NCBI RefSeq assembly: GCF_001676725.1
Contig: NZ_CP016172.1
Location: 1,674,001 to 1,738,000 of the forward strand
Source: Bordetella flabilis
GTDB lineage: Bacteria > Pseudomonadota > Gammaproteobacteria > Burkholderiales > Burkholderiaceae_B
Direction of reading: 5' to 3'
DNA: 64,000 nucleotides
Shown in pieces: positions 5,771 through 13,734 of this stretch (position 1 is the first letter of the stretch; each line of letters begins with the position of its first letter). A program made the position numbers and the translations under genes. The notes beneath the pieces were generated by a model, which was not told where the DNA came from, ran no database searches, and saw only the letters and a program-made list of their open reading frames with translations.

Positions 5771-7012
5771 ATGCAAGCCACAGCCGCCAAGGCGTCCGGT
5801 CCGGGCAAAGGCCCGGTGCCGTCCAGTACGGTCTTCTGCCTGGGGCTCGCCCAGCTTATTTCCTGGGGCGTGTCCTATTACCTGATAGGCGGCTTCGGGG
5901 GCTATATCGGCAACGCGCAGGGCTGGGCGCGGGACACGGTCTATGGCGGTTTTGCGCTCGGGCTTCTGGTCATGGGGCTGACCTCGCCCATTACCGGGCG
6001 CCTGATCGACCGCCACGGCGGACGCAAGGTCATGATGGCCGGGTCGATCCTGAATGCCGCGGGCTGCGCCATGCTGGCGTTTTGCCACACGCTTCCCGTG
6101 TATTACGCCGCGTGGCTGGTGCTGGGCCTGGGCATGCGTCTCACGCTGTATGACGCTGCGTTCGCGGCGCTGGCACGCATCGGCGGTCCGCATGCGCGCC
6201 GTCCCATCTCGCAGATCACCTTGTTGGGCGGCCTGGCATCGACCGCCTTCTGGCCGCTGGGGCATTACCTGGCGGAGCAGTACGGCTGGCGCATTGCGCT
6301 GCTCGTTTATGCGGGCTGTGCACTGGCGACGCTGCCTTTGCACTGGGCGATCCCGGGCGGCCGACACGGCGAGGGCCCACAGGCCCAGGCCCCGGTGGCC
6401 CGGGCGCCATTGGCCCTGCGGCGCGCCGATGTGCTGATCGGGGGCGGCCTTTACGCCATGGTGGCCACCATGGCCAATTTCCTGAACGCGGGGATGTCGG
6501 CCCACATGATCGGCCTGCTGGACGGCCTGGGCCTGGGTGCCGCCGTGTCCGTGTGGATCGCCACCTTGCGTGGGGTAGGGCAGTCCGGGGCGCGCTTGTG
6601 CGAGGTGTTGTTCGGCCGGCGCGTGGAGCCGTTGCTGCTCAATCTGGTGGCATGCCTGCTGATGCCGCTGGCCTTTGTCGCGGGCCTGTACAGCGGCAGG
6701 GCGGACGCCGCGGCTATTGCCTTCGCCTTGCTTTACGGGGCCTGCAACGGGATCCTGACGATCACGCGGGGCACTGTTCCGCTGGTCCTCTTCGATCACC
6801 GGACCTATGGCGGCCTGGTCGGACGGCTGCTCGTGCCCAGCTTCATCCTGTCGGCTGCCGCGCCAGTCGTCTATGCCGCGGTCATGGACGGATGGGGCTT
6901 GCAGTGGGGCCTGTATCTGTCCCTGGCCTGCACCGGACTGATGCTGCTCGCCGCCGTGCTGTTGATGGCGCGGTTCGGCGGGCGGCGCAGCCGGATACAG
7001 GGCGAGGGCTGA
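5771..7012 (+). CDS. MFS transporter
   Basis: About 413 residues and twelve predicted membrane segments in two halves of six, the size of a major facilitator. The cytoplasmic loop between helices 2 and 3 shows GRLIDRHGGRK, the MFS signature. The central loop (GGRHGEGPQAQAP) separates the halves. The N-terminal helix contains LAQLISWGVSYYLIGGF. It resembles the YbfB/OFA-like and aromatic-acid branches, but no substrate can be assigned. The start at 5771 has GGAG nine bases upstream; an in-frame ATG at 5756 adds five residues but lacks a ribosome site. It converges on the second Bug receptor 13 bases away, so the two genes are not co-transcribed. Confidence 0.85.
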   Translation: MQATAAKASGPGKGPVPSSTVFCLGLAQLISWGVSYYLIGGFGGYIGNAQGWARDTVYGGFALGLLVMGLTSPITGRLIDRHGGRKVMMAGSILNAAGCAMLAFCHTLPVYYAAWLVLGLGMRLTLYDAAFAALARIGGPHARRPISQITLLGGLASTAFWPLGHYLAEQYGWRIALLVYAGCALATLPLHWAIPGGRHGEGPQAQAPVARAPLALRRADVLIGGGLYAMVATMANFLNAGMSAHMIGLLDGLGLGAAVSVWIATLRGVGQSGARLCEVLFGRRVEPLLLNLVACLLMPLAFVAGLYSGRADAAAIAFALLYGACNGILTITRGTVPLVLFDHRTYGGLVGRLLVPSFILSAAAPVVYAAVMDGWGLQWGLYLSLACTGLMLLAAVLLMARFGGRRSRIQGEG

Positions 7013-7025
7013 TCGCCCGCCTTCC

Positions 7026-8021
7026 TCAGTTCATCGTGATGCCGCGTTCCTTCACGAGCCTGGCCCAGAGTGGCATCTCGCGCTGCAGCCGTTCGCGCGC
7101 CTGCGCCGGGGTGCTCGGCTGCGGATCGAAACCTTCCTTGACCATGCGCGCGGAAAGGGCCGGCGTGCCGAGTGCGCGGTTCAGCGCCGCGTTCAGCTTG
7201 TCGATGACGGCTGGTGGTGTGCCACCCGGCGCGAACACCATGAACCAGGTCTCGAAATCGTAGCCCGGGACGCCCGCTTCGGCGATGGTCGGGACGTCCG
7301 GCATCAGCGGCGAGCGGCGCGGTCCCGTGACGCCCAGTGCGCGCAGCTTGCCCGCCTGCACCTGCTGCTGGGCCGCCGACAGTACGGGGAAGCACATATC
7401 CACCTGCCCGGCCATCGTGTCGATCAAGGCCGGGCCGCCGCCGCGATAAGGCACGTGCGCGATATCCACCTTGGCCAGCGACTTGAAGAGTTCCGCCGCC
7501 ATGTGGAAGGTGCTGCCGGGCCCGGCCGAACCGTAGTTGAGCTTGCCGGGCCGCGCCTGCGCCAGGGCGATCAGTTCCTTGACGTTCTGCGCCGGCAGTT
7601 TGGGGTTGACCACCAGCACGTGCTGGGAAGTCGCCACCATGCCGATGGGCGACAAGTCCTTCTGCGTATCGAAGGGCATGTTGCCGAAGATGGCCGGATT
7701 GATGGCGAGCGACACGGTCTGCAGCCCGATGGTGTAGCCGTCGGCGGGCGCCTTGGCGACGAAGTCGACGCCGATATTGCCGCCGGCGCCGGCGCGGTTT
7801 TCGATGACCAGCGCTTGTCCCAAGGCCTTGGCCCATTCGTCGGCCACCAGGCGGGCCGCGATGTCGGCGCTGCCGCCCGGTGCGTACGGCACGATCAGCC
7901 TGACGGGCCGCTCGGGGTAAGCGGCCTGAGCCCGGACATGTTGCGGAGCGAGTCCCGCGATGAAAGGGAGGGCGGCGCAAAGCAGGCCGACAAGCCGGCG
8001 GCGTGGGCGAGGCGATGTCAT
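7026..8021 (-). CDS. Bug family tripartite tricarboxylate transporter substrate-binding protein
   Basis: 331 residues. A signal peptide of five Arg and a hydrophobic core ends near AQA at residue 33. The mature protein opens YPERPVRLIVPYAPGG and carries the Bug signature ENRAGAGGN at 74-82. The later segments YGSAGPGSTFHMAAELF and HVPYRGGGPALIDTMAGQVD are the usual ligand-site and hinge motifs. The ligand is probably a carboxylate but is not predictable from sequence. The start at 8021 follows AGGAGA by 5 bases. No membrane partner is present. It is divergent from a quinone oxidoreductase gene, with about 160 bases between starts. Confidence 0.9.
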   Translation of the reverse strand: MTSPRPRRRLVGLLCAALPFIAGLAPQHVRAQAAYPERPVRLIVPYAPGGSADIAARLVADEWAKALGQALVIENRAGAGGNIGVDFVAKAPADGYTIGLQTVSLAINPAIFGNMPFDTQKDLSPIGMVATSQHVLVVNPKLPAQNVKELIALAQARPGKLNYGSAGPGSTFHMAAELFKSLAKVDIAHVPYRGGGPALIDTMAGQVDMCFPVLSAAQQQVQAGKLRALGVTGPRRSPLMPDVPTIAEAGVPGYDFETWFMVFAPGGTPPAVIDKLNAALNRALGTPALSARMVKEGFDPQPSTPAQARERLQREMPLWARLVKERGITMN

Positions 8022-8180
8022 GGTGTCTCCTGGTTTCGTTATTGCCGGCGGTCCGTGGCGGGGCACGGCCGCTGGTCCGATCGATTGTAGGGTGGTCATG
8101 GGATCGTCAGGTTGGCGGCGGCGCCCCGCGCGATAATGCAGGCTTCGCCTCGAATCCAGAACCCGTCACAGGAGCCGACC

Positions 8181-9164
8181 ATGCTCGCCGTTGAAATCTC
8201 CCGCCCAGGCGGCCCGGAAGTGCTCGTCCCCGTCCAGCGTTCCACCCCGGAACCGCGCGATGGCGAGGTCTTGATCAAGGTGTCGGCGGCGGGCGTAAAC
8301 CGTCCCGACACCTTCCAGCGCAAGGGCTCGTATCCGCCGCCTCGTGGCGCATCCGACCTGCCGGGCCTGGAAATCGCCGGCGAAATCGTCGCGGGCGATG
8401 CGGCCGTGGGCGGCTTTGCCATTGGGGACAAGGTCTGCGCGCTGGTGGCCGGCGGCGGCTACGCCGAGTACTGCACGGCGCCCGTACAGCAGTGCCTGCC
8501 GATTCCCGCCGGGCTGTCCGAGGTGGAGGCCGCGGGCTTGCCGGAAACCTACTTCACGGTATGGACCAATGTATTCGACCGCGGCCGCTTGAGCGCCGGC
8601 GAAAGCCTGTTGGTGCATGGCGGGGCCAGCGGCATAGGCACCACGGCCATCCAGTTGGCATGCGCCTTCGGCAACAAGGTCTACGCCACGGCCGGCAGCG
8701 ACGATCGTGCGCGTGCCGTGGAGAAGCTGGGCGCCTCCCGTGGCATCAACTATCGCAGCGAGGATTTCGTCAAGGAAGTCCTGGACGCCACCGGCGGGGC
8801 GGGGGTCAACGTCATCCTGGACATGGTGGCTGGGGACTATATCGCCCGCGATATCCAATGCCTGGCCGACGAAGGCCGCATCGTCCTGGTTGCCACCCTG
8901 GGCGGCAACCATGGGAATGTGGATTTCGGGCAGGTCATGCGGCGCCGCCTGACGATCACCGGCTCTACCCTGCGCCCGCGACCGGTCGCCTTCAAGGGCG
9001 AGATCGCCCGCAGCCTGCGCGCCCATGTGTGGCCCTTGCTGGCCAACGGGACGGTCAAGCCCATCGTGCATGCCACCTTCCCGCTGGCGCAGGCCTCTCA
9101 GGCGCACGCCATGATGGAGGCGGGCGAGCAGATCGGCAAAATCATCCTGACGGTCGAGCGCTAA
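8181..9164 (+). CDS. NAD(P)H quinone oxidoreductase, PIG3-like (zinc-free MDR family)
   Basis: 327 residues of medium-chain dehydrogenase/reductase fold. The N-terminal GroES-like half carries AAGVNRPDTFQRKG, the quinone oxidoreductase pattern with no zinc ligands. The Rossmann dinucleotide site is HGGASGIGTTAIQLA from residue 146. The segment GSTLRPRPVAFKGEI is typical of the PIG3/QorB subfamily, which reduces quinones with NADPH. The start at 8181 has AGGAG six bases upstream; longer frames further left lack one. Its stop is 48 bases before tpiA, so the two may be co-transcribed. Confidence 0.9.
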   Translation: MLAVEISRPGGPEVLVPVQRSTPEPRDGEVLIKVSAAGVNRPDTFQRKGSYPPPRGASDLPGLEIAGEIVAGDAAVGGFAIGDKVCALVAGGGYAEYCTAPVQQCLPIPAGLSEVEAAGLPETYFTVWTNVFDRGRLSAGESLLVHGGASGIGTTAIQLACAFGNKVYATAGSDDRARAVEKLGASRGINYRSEDFVKEVLDATGGAGVNVILDMVAGDYIARDIQCLADEGRIVLVATLGGNHGNVDFGQVMRRRLTITGSTLRPRPVAFKGEIARSLRAHVWPLLANGTVKPIVHATFPLAQASQAHAMMEAGEQIGKIILTVER

Positions 9165-9212
9165 CTCGCAAACACGATACAATCGCGGGTTTGACCCAGA
9201 TTTTTTCAAACG

Positions 9213-10061
9213 ATGAGCACAGCCGACCGCCGCGACACGACCGCCGCCCCTGCCGGGCCGGCTTCCGCAGCCATGCAGGGAACCCAGTCCGGTACGCGGG
9301 GCGCCACGGCGTCTGCTGCCCAGGACGGCGCGCGCGCGCGCCTGGTGCTGGGCAACTGGAAGATGCACGGCAGCCTGAACGACAATGCGGCGCTGCTGAC
9401 CGCGCTGCGTGCCGGTGCCGGCGCCGCGACCTGCGAGATCGGGGTTTGCGTGCCGTTCCCTTATCTCGCGCAGGTGGAAGTGTTGCTCAAGGGCAGCGCC
9501 GTCTCCTGGGGCGCGCAGGATATCAGCGTGCATGACAAGGGGGCGTATACCGGAGAGGTGTCCGGCGCCATGCTCAACGATTTCGGCTGCCGCTGGGCGC
9601 TGGCCGGGCATTCCGAGCGCCGCGCGATGCACGCCGAAAGCGACGTTCTGGTCGCCGAGAAGGCCAAGGCTGCTCTGGCCGTTGGCCTGACCCCGGTCGT
9701 GTGCGTCGGTGAAACGCTGGCCGAGCGCGAAGGGGGCAACACCCTGGGCGTCATCGAACGTCAGTTGGAGCCGGTCCTGGATCTGGGCGCCGAGGCCCTG
9801 GGCCGCATGGTGTTGGCGTATGAGCCCGTGTGGGCCATCGGCACCGGGCGCACCGCCACGCCGGAGCAGGCCCAGGAGGTGCACAGCGCTATCCGTGTCG
9901 CGTTGCGCGGGCTGGGCGTGCCGCAGGTCCGAGTGCTTTACGGCGGCAGCGTCAAGGCTGCCAATGCCGCCACCCTGTTTGCCATGCCCGACATCGACGG
10001 AGCCCTGGTGGGCGGCGCGTCGCTGGTGGCCGATGAATTTTTGCGTATCGCCGCAATTTGA
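9213..10061 (+). CDS. tpiA: triosephosphate isomerase
   Basis: Converts dihydroxyacetone phosphate and glyceraldehyde 3-phosphate into each other in the cytoplasm. Catalytic residues are all present: Lys50 in NWKMHG, His133 in GHSERR and Glu204 in YEPVWAIGTG; the phosphate-gripping loop and YGGSVKAAN follow. With 282 residues it is about 30 longer than usual, because a low-complexity Ala/Thr/Gly-rich stretch of about 40 residues precedes the first barrel strand (RLVLGNWK). No clear ribosome site precedes 9213; a downstream ATG at 9273 would shorten the extension by 20 residues. secG follows 20 bases after the stop, the usual arrangement in betaproteobacteria. Confidence 0.97.
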   Translation: MSTADRRDTTAAPAGPASAAMQGTQSGTRGATASAAQDGARARLVLGNWKMHGSLNDNAALLTALRAGAGAATCEIGVCVPFPYLAQVEVLLKGSAVSWGAQDISVHDKGAYTGEVSGAMLNDFGCRWALAGHSERRAMHAESDVLVAEKAKAALAVGLTPVVCVGETLAEREGGNTLGVIERQLEPVLDLGAEALGRMVLAYEPVWAIGTGRTATPEQAQEVHSAIRVALRGLGVPQVRVLYGGSVKAANAATLFAMPDIDGALVGGASLVADEFLRIAAI

Positions 10062-10081
10062 GTTTCCGTCCGGAGTAAGTA

Positions 10082-10549
10082 ATGTCTTTGATGCTTTCCC
10101 TGCTGATGGTCGTACAGGTGCTGTCGGCACTGGCCATCATCGTTCTGGTTCTTCTGCAGCAAGGCAAGGGCGCCGACATGGGCTCGGCCTTCGGCACCGG
10201 CTCGGCGGGCAGCCTGTTCGGCGCGTCCGGTGCGGCGAACTTCCTGTCGCGCACCACCAAGTGGGCCGCCGTCGTCTTCTTCGTGACCACGGCCGGCCTG
10301 GCCTATGTGTCGCACAAGGGGGCGGCCCCCACCGTGGATACCGGGGTGATGCAGAACTACCAGCCGCAAGACCGCTCCGTGCCGCAGGCGCCGGGCAGCA
10401 GCGTGCCGGGTGCCAGCAGCGTGCCCGCGCCGGCCGGCGATGCCTCCGTGCCCAGCGCGCCGGCGCAACCTGCCGCGCCCGCCAAGCCCGACGCGGCGGT
10501 TCCGCAGGCTCCCGCCACGCCGGCCGCTCCGGCGCAGCCGGCCAAGTAA
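10082..10549 (+). CDS. secG: preprotein translocase subunit SecG
   Basis: Small inner-membrane subunit of the SecYEG channel. Two membrane helices lie near residues 3-23 and 58-76. Between them is the conserved cytoplasmic loop LLQQGKGADMGSAFG...SGSLFG-like motif (here GTGSAGSLFGASGA). The protein has 155 residues, much longer than the 110 of E. coli, because of a Pro/Ala-rich tail (repeated PAPA, PAQPAAPAKP) that is common in betaproteobacterial SecG and probably unstructured. GGAG lies 7 bases before the ATG. It sits between tpiA and tRNA-Leu(GAG), probably in one transcript. Confidence 0.96.
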   Translation: MSLMLSLLMVVQVLSALAIIVLVLLQQGKGADMGSAFGTGSAGSLFGASGAANFLSRTTKWAAVVFFVTTAGLAYVSHKGAAPTVDTGVMQNYQPQDRSVPQAPGSSVPGASSVPAPAGDASVPSAPAQPAAPAKPDAAVPQAPATPAAPAQPAK

Positions 10550-10591
10550 GCGGTAGGCAAGGTGCGGCCCGCGGCAAGTCGCCGCCGGCCG

Positions 10592-10600
10592 TGCTAGAAT
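10592..10600 (+). promoter_or_regulatory. candidate extended -10 promoter for tRNA-Leu(GAG)
   Basis: TGCTAGAAT is an extended -10 element (TGn plus TAGAAT) about 83 bases upstream of the tRNA. No -35 hexamer is evident. Read-through from secG is an equally good source of transcription. Confidence 0.35.
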
Positions 10601-10682
10601 TTCAGACTTTCCAGCGCGCCAGCGGCTGAGCGAAATGCTCCCCAGGCGCGTAGGGAAGACGATACGAAGACCATACGAATAC

Positions 10683-10767
10683 GCCGACGTGGTGAAATTG
10701 GTAGACACGCTATCTTGAGGGGGTAGTGGCGAAAGCTGTGCGAGTTCGAGTCTCGCCGTCGGCACCA
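10683..10767 (+). tRNA. tRNA-Leu (anticodon GAG)
   Basis: 85 bases with encoded CCA. Acceptor GCCGACG pairs with CGTCGGC, the anticodon stem-loop is CTATC-TTGAGGG-GGTAG with anticodon GAG, there is a class II variable arm, and the T-loop is GAGTTCGAGTC. It reads CUC/CUU codons. It lies 133 bases after secG, the standard place for this tRNA in betaproteobacteria. Confidence 0.97.
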
Positions 10768-10800
10768 GGAAATGCTCCAGGGATCCCCTGGAAAATCCAA

Positions 10801-10835
10801 AAAGCCCGCAAGGATCAAGTCCTTGCGGGCTTTTT
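10801..10835 (+). terminator. rho-independent terminator after tRNA-Leu(GAG)
   Basis: A 14-bp perfect stem (AAAGCCCGCAAGGA with TCCTTGCGGGCTTT) closes a 5-base loop and is followed by a T run. It ends the tpiA-secG-tRNA transcription unit. Confidence 0.95.
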
Positions 10836-10953
10836 GTTGCCTGGACGGCAGCGATGTTGGCGGCGAGCGGGCTGTCTGGCGGGGCAAGGTGCAGGCAGAT
10901 CCCATGGCCGCGTGCTGCCCTGCGGCGTTCGTCCACCTCCACCGCGGCCTCGC

Positions 10954-12327
10954 TTACAACGCGCTGCCCAACGCTCGCATCCCGGCGCGGACTTCCTGCC
11001 CCGCGATATCGCGCAGGCGCCGACCTGAATCCAGCGACAGAACGGCCGCCACGGCGGCGGCCCGGCCGTACTCGAAGCATTGGGCGGTCACACGCGCCGA
11101 AGCCAGCGCTTCATGTTCGGCGCTGAGGCAGCGGCCGGCGACAATCAGGTTCTCGCCTTGTTCGGGTACCAGTGCAAGATAGGGCACCTCGTAATAGTCG
11201 TCCAGCAACCAGTGCAGCTTGGGTTTTTCGCCCGCATGCAGCTCTATCGGCCACGGCACCCTGCAGATGCCGTCATCGCGCTTGCGGCAGGACAGCACAT
11301 CGTCGTTGGTAAGTGTCTCGACGCCCACGATGCTGCGGGTCTGGCGCACGCCGACTTGCGTGCCGGTATTCACTACGTAACTGGCCTCGCAGCCGGGGAT
11401 GTTGTCCGCGAGGAAGGCCGCATATTGACGCACCTGGCGCCGGCCGGCGATTTCGGCCTCGGTGAAGTCTTCCGGATCGATGACATTCAGCATATGGCCA
11501 TCACGGGCCGTCAGTCGGGTCGCGTTGACCAGCAGCTCGCCGGGCCGGGTGGTGGGGAAAATCCAGATTTTCTTCCGAGGCAGCTCGTAGCGCCCCGCGG
11601 CGTCGGCCTGCTCGATCGCCTCGCTGACCTTGGGCGGGTTGATGGTGTCCTCGCCCCAATAGGCTAGAAAGCGCGGCATGTCGATCTGGCCCAGCCTGAA
11701 GAACATGGTCGGATTCTGGATCTTTCCGTGGTCGCCGAAAACATAGCGGTAACCGGCGCGAGCGATGACCGCGGCATCGCCGGAGGCGTCGATGATGCGC
11801 TGGGCCAGGATCACGGATCGCCCGGCAGCCGATTCGACGACGACGCCGATGCACGCGTCGCCTTCAACGATGACGCCGCTCACACTGGTATGGAAGAGCG
11901 TTCTGGCGCCGGCGTCCTCGACAAGTTGATCCGCCGTCTCGCTCCACATGAGCGGGTCATGCGTAACCGTCCAGGTTTTGCCGTAGCGCTGCGGCGCCGT
12001 CACGCCGTTGCGGCGAGCCAGCTCGGCGCGGAAACGCTCGGTGTATCCGTGCACCACTTGGCGGGGTTCGGCGTGGACTTCGCTTGCCAGATACATGCCG
12101 CAGATCGTCCCGGACATGCCTGCCACGGCCGCGCCGCCAAAGAATCCGTAGCGCTCGATGATCAGGGTGCGCTTGCCGTGTTCGGCCGCCGTCGTCGCCG
12201 CGGCCACGCCGGCGGCGCCTCCGCCCACGACCAGCACATCTACCTCGGCCAGGACGGGCAGGTCGGGCACGGCGTCGTAGCGGCTTTCGAGATGCCAGGC
12301 CGGGAAATCAGTGTTCTTGCTGTCCAT
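10954..12327 (-). CDS. FAD-dependent oxidoreductase (FAD_oxidored family)
   Basis: 457 residues. The N-terminal dinucleotide site VLVVGGGAAGVAAA (residues 31-44) binds the ADP part of FAD. The C-terminal block NLIVAGRCLSAEHEALASAR followed by a Gly/Ala helix is the second FAD-contact signature of the PF12831 family. Members are poorly characterised oxidoreductases acting on small organic acids or amines, and the substrate cannot be read from the sequence. The gene lies 48 bases downstream of an MHS transporter in the same direction. Together with the dehydratase upstream it looks like the last gene of a catabolic operon running from 15444 down to 10954. Confidence 0.85.
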   Translation of the reverse strand: MDSKNTDFPAWHLESRYDAVPDLPVLAEVDVLVVGGGAAGVAAATTAAEHGKRTLIIERYGFFGGAAVAGMSGTICGMYLASEVHAEPRQVVHGYTERFRAELARRNGVTAPQRYGKTWTVTHDPLMWSETADQLVEDAGARTLFHTSVSGVIVEGDACIGVVVESAAGRSVILAQRIIDASGDAAVIARAGYRYVFGDHGKIQNPTMFFRLGQIDMPRFLAYWGEDTINPPKVSEAIEQADAAGRYELPRKKIWIFPTTRPGELLVNATRLTARDGHMLNVIDPEDFTEAEIAGRRQVRQYAAFLADNIPGCEASYVVNTGTQVGVRQTRSIVGVETLTNDDVLSCRKRDDGICRVPWPIELHAGEKPKLHWLLDDYYEVPYLALVPEQGENLIVAGRCLSAEHEALASARVTAQCFEYGRAAAVAAVLSLDSGRRLRDIAGQEVRAGMRALGSAL

Positions 12328-12375
12328 GCTGTCTCCTCCGGAGGCGAGCCGCCGTTGACGGCGGCGGCCCCTGCG

Positions 12376-13662
12376 TCAATCTATGTTCTTGTGCACGGTT
12401 TCAGGCCCCAGTGCAAGCGCGATCAGCGTCAGGACACCCATGCCGCCCATGTAGACGACGATAGGCCACCAATGTTGATAATAGGTATAGAGCGCCGTTG
12501 CGATAAAGGGCGCCAGGCCGCCGGCCAACAGCGATCCCAATTCTCGCGAGAAGGCGAAGCCGGCCAGGCGGAATTCGGTGTCGAAGAGCTCCGCGTACCA
12601 GGCAGCCTGTGGCGACAGCATGGCCGGGTACGCTATACCCAGGCCGACCGCGAAGCCCAGGGCCACCGCCCAGAAGGCATGCATGTCCAGCAGCATGAAG
12701 AAGGGCGCCAGCCATAGCACCGAGAAAATGATGCCGGCCAGGTAGACCTTCTTGCGACCGATGCGATCGGACAACGCGCCGTAGAACGGAATGGTCAACA
12801 GCTGGATGGCCGATGCAATGATGACGGCCCACAATGCCGTCGACTTCTCCATCTTGAGCGTAGTCACCATATAGGACACGCAAAATACCGGGTAGAGATA
12901 GGCGAAGCCGTTCTCTCCCATGCGCGAGCCGATGACGATGAAGAAGCTGCGCGGGTGATGCTTGATCGCCGAGAGCAGACCGATCTTCTTTGTCTTCAGC
13001 GCCTGCTGCGATTTCTCGAAGGCCGGCGGCTCCTCGATGTTGCGCCTGATAAGGTAGCCCACCAGCACGCAGGCGGCGCCGAGCAGGAACGGAATGCGCC
13101 ATCCCCAGGCCATGAATTGCGCTTCGCTGAGCACGTTCAGGAAGAAGAAGAACACCGCGTTGGCCAGCAGCGTGGCCGCGGCAAAGCCCAGCGGCGCCCA
13201 GGCGCCGGCCGCGCCGCGCTTGCCTTTCTGCGCGTGCTCCACCGACAACACCACGGCGCCGGCGTATTCGCCGCCCGCGCCGAACCCCTGGATCAAGCGC
13301 ATCAGCACCAGCAAGGCCGGCGCCCACAGGCCGATGCTGTCGTAGCCGGGTAGCAGGCCGATGGCGGTGGTCGCGCCGCCCATCAGGAACAGTGTCAGCA
13401 CCAGCACGGTTTTTCTGCCGACCTTGTCGCCCAGGTAACCGAGAAACAGCCCGCCCAGTGGACGGGCCAGAAATCCCACCGCATAGGTGGCGAAAGCGGC
13501 CAGTGTGCCGACCAGCGGATCGCTGTTCGGAAAGAAAACCTTGTTCAGTACGATGGCCGCCGCGGTGCCATAAATGATGAAGTCGTACCATTCCAGGACG
13601 GTGCCGATGAATGCTGCCAGACCCGCTTTCCTGGACTTCTGTGCCGCTGTCTGCGTGGACAT
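12376..13662 (-). CDS. MFS transporter, metabolite:H+ symporter (MHS) family
   Basis: 428 residues and twelve predicted membrane helices. The opening GTVLEWYDFIIYGTAAAIVL is the diagnostic start of the MHS branch (KgtP, ShiA, ProP). The loop 2-3 signature is GYLGDKVGRK, repeated in the second half as GALSDRIGRKK. MHS proteins import organic acids with protons. The substrate here is probably the sugar acid or hydroxy acid handled by the neighbouring dehydratase and oxidoreductase, which is inference from position. The start at 13662 gives the normal MHS N-terminus; a longer frame to 13719 adds 19 non-conserved residues. Confidence 0.88.
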   Translation of the reverse strand: MSTQTAAQKSRKAGLAAFIGTVLEWYDFIIYGTAAAIVLNKVFFPNSDPLVGTLAAFATYAVGFLARPLGGLFLGYLGDKVGRKTVLVLTLFLMGGATTAIGLLPGYDSIGLWAPALLVLMRLIQGFGAGGEYAGAVVLSVEHAQKGKRGAAGAWAPLGFAAATLLANAVFFFFLNVLSEAQFMAWGWRIPFLLGAACVLVGYLIRRNIEEPPAFEKSQQALKTKKIGLLSAIKHHPRSFFIVIGSRMGENGFAYLYPVFCVSYMVTTLKMEKSTALWAVIIASAIQLLTIPFYGALSDRIGRKKVYLAGIIFSVLWLAPFFMLLDMHAFWAVALGFAVGLGIAYPAMLSPQAAWYAELFDTEFRLAGFAFSRELGSLLAGGLAPFIATALYTYYQHWWPIVVYMGGMGVLTLIALALGPETVHKNID

Positions 13663-13734
13663 GTTGGGCTGTCTCCGTATGCCGTTGTTATGGTTCGTCA
13701 GGCGTGGGCGCCCGGGCAAGGGCGCCCGCCCGGA

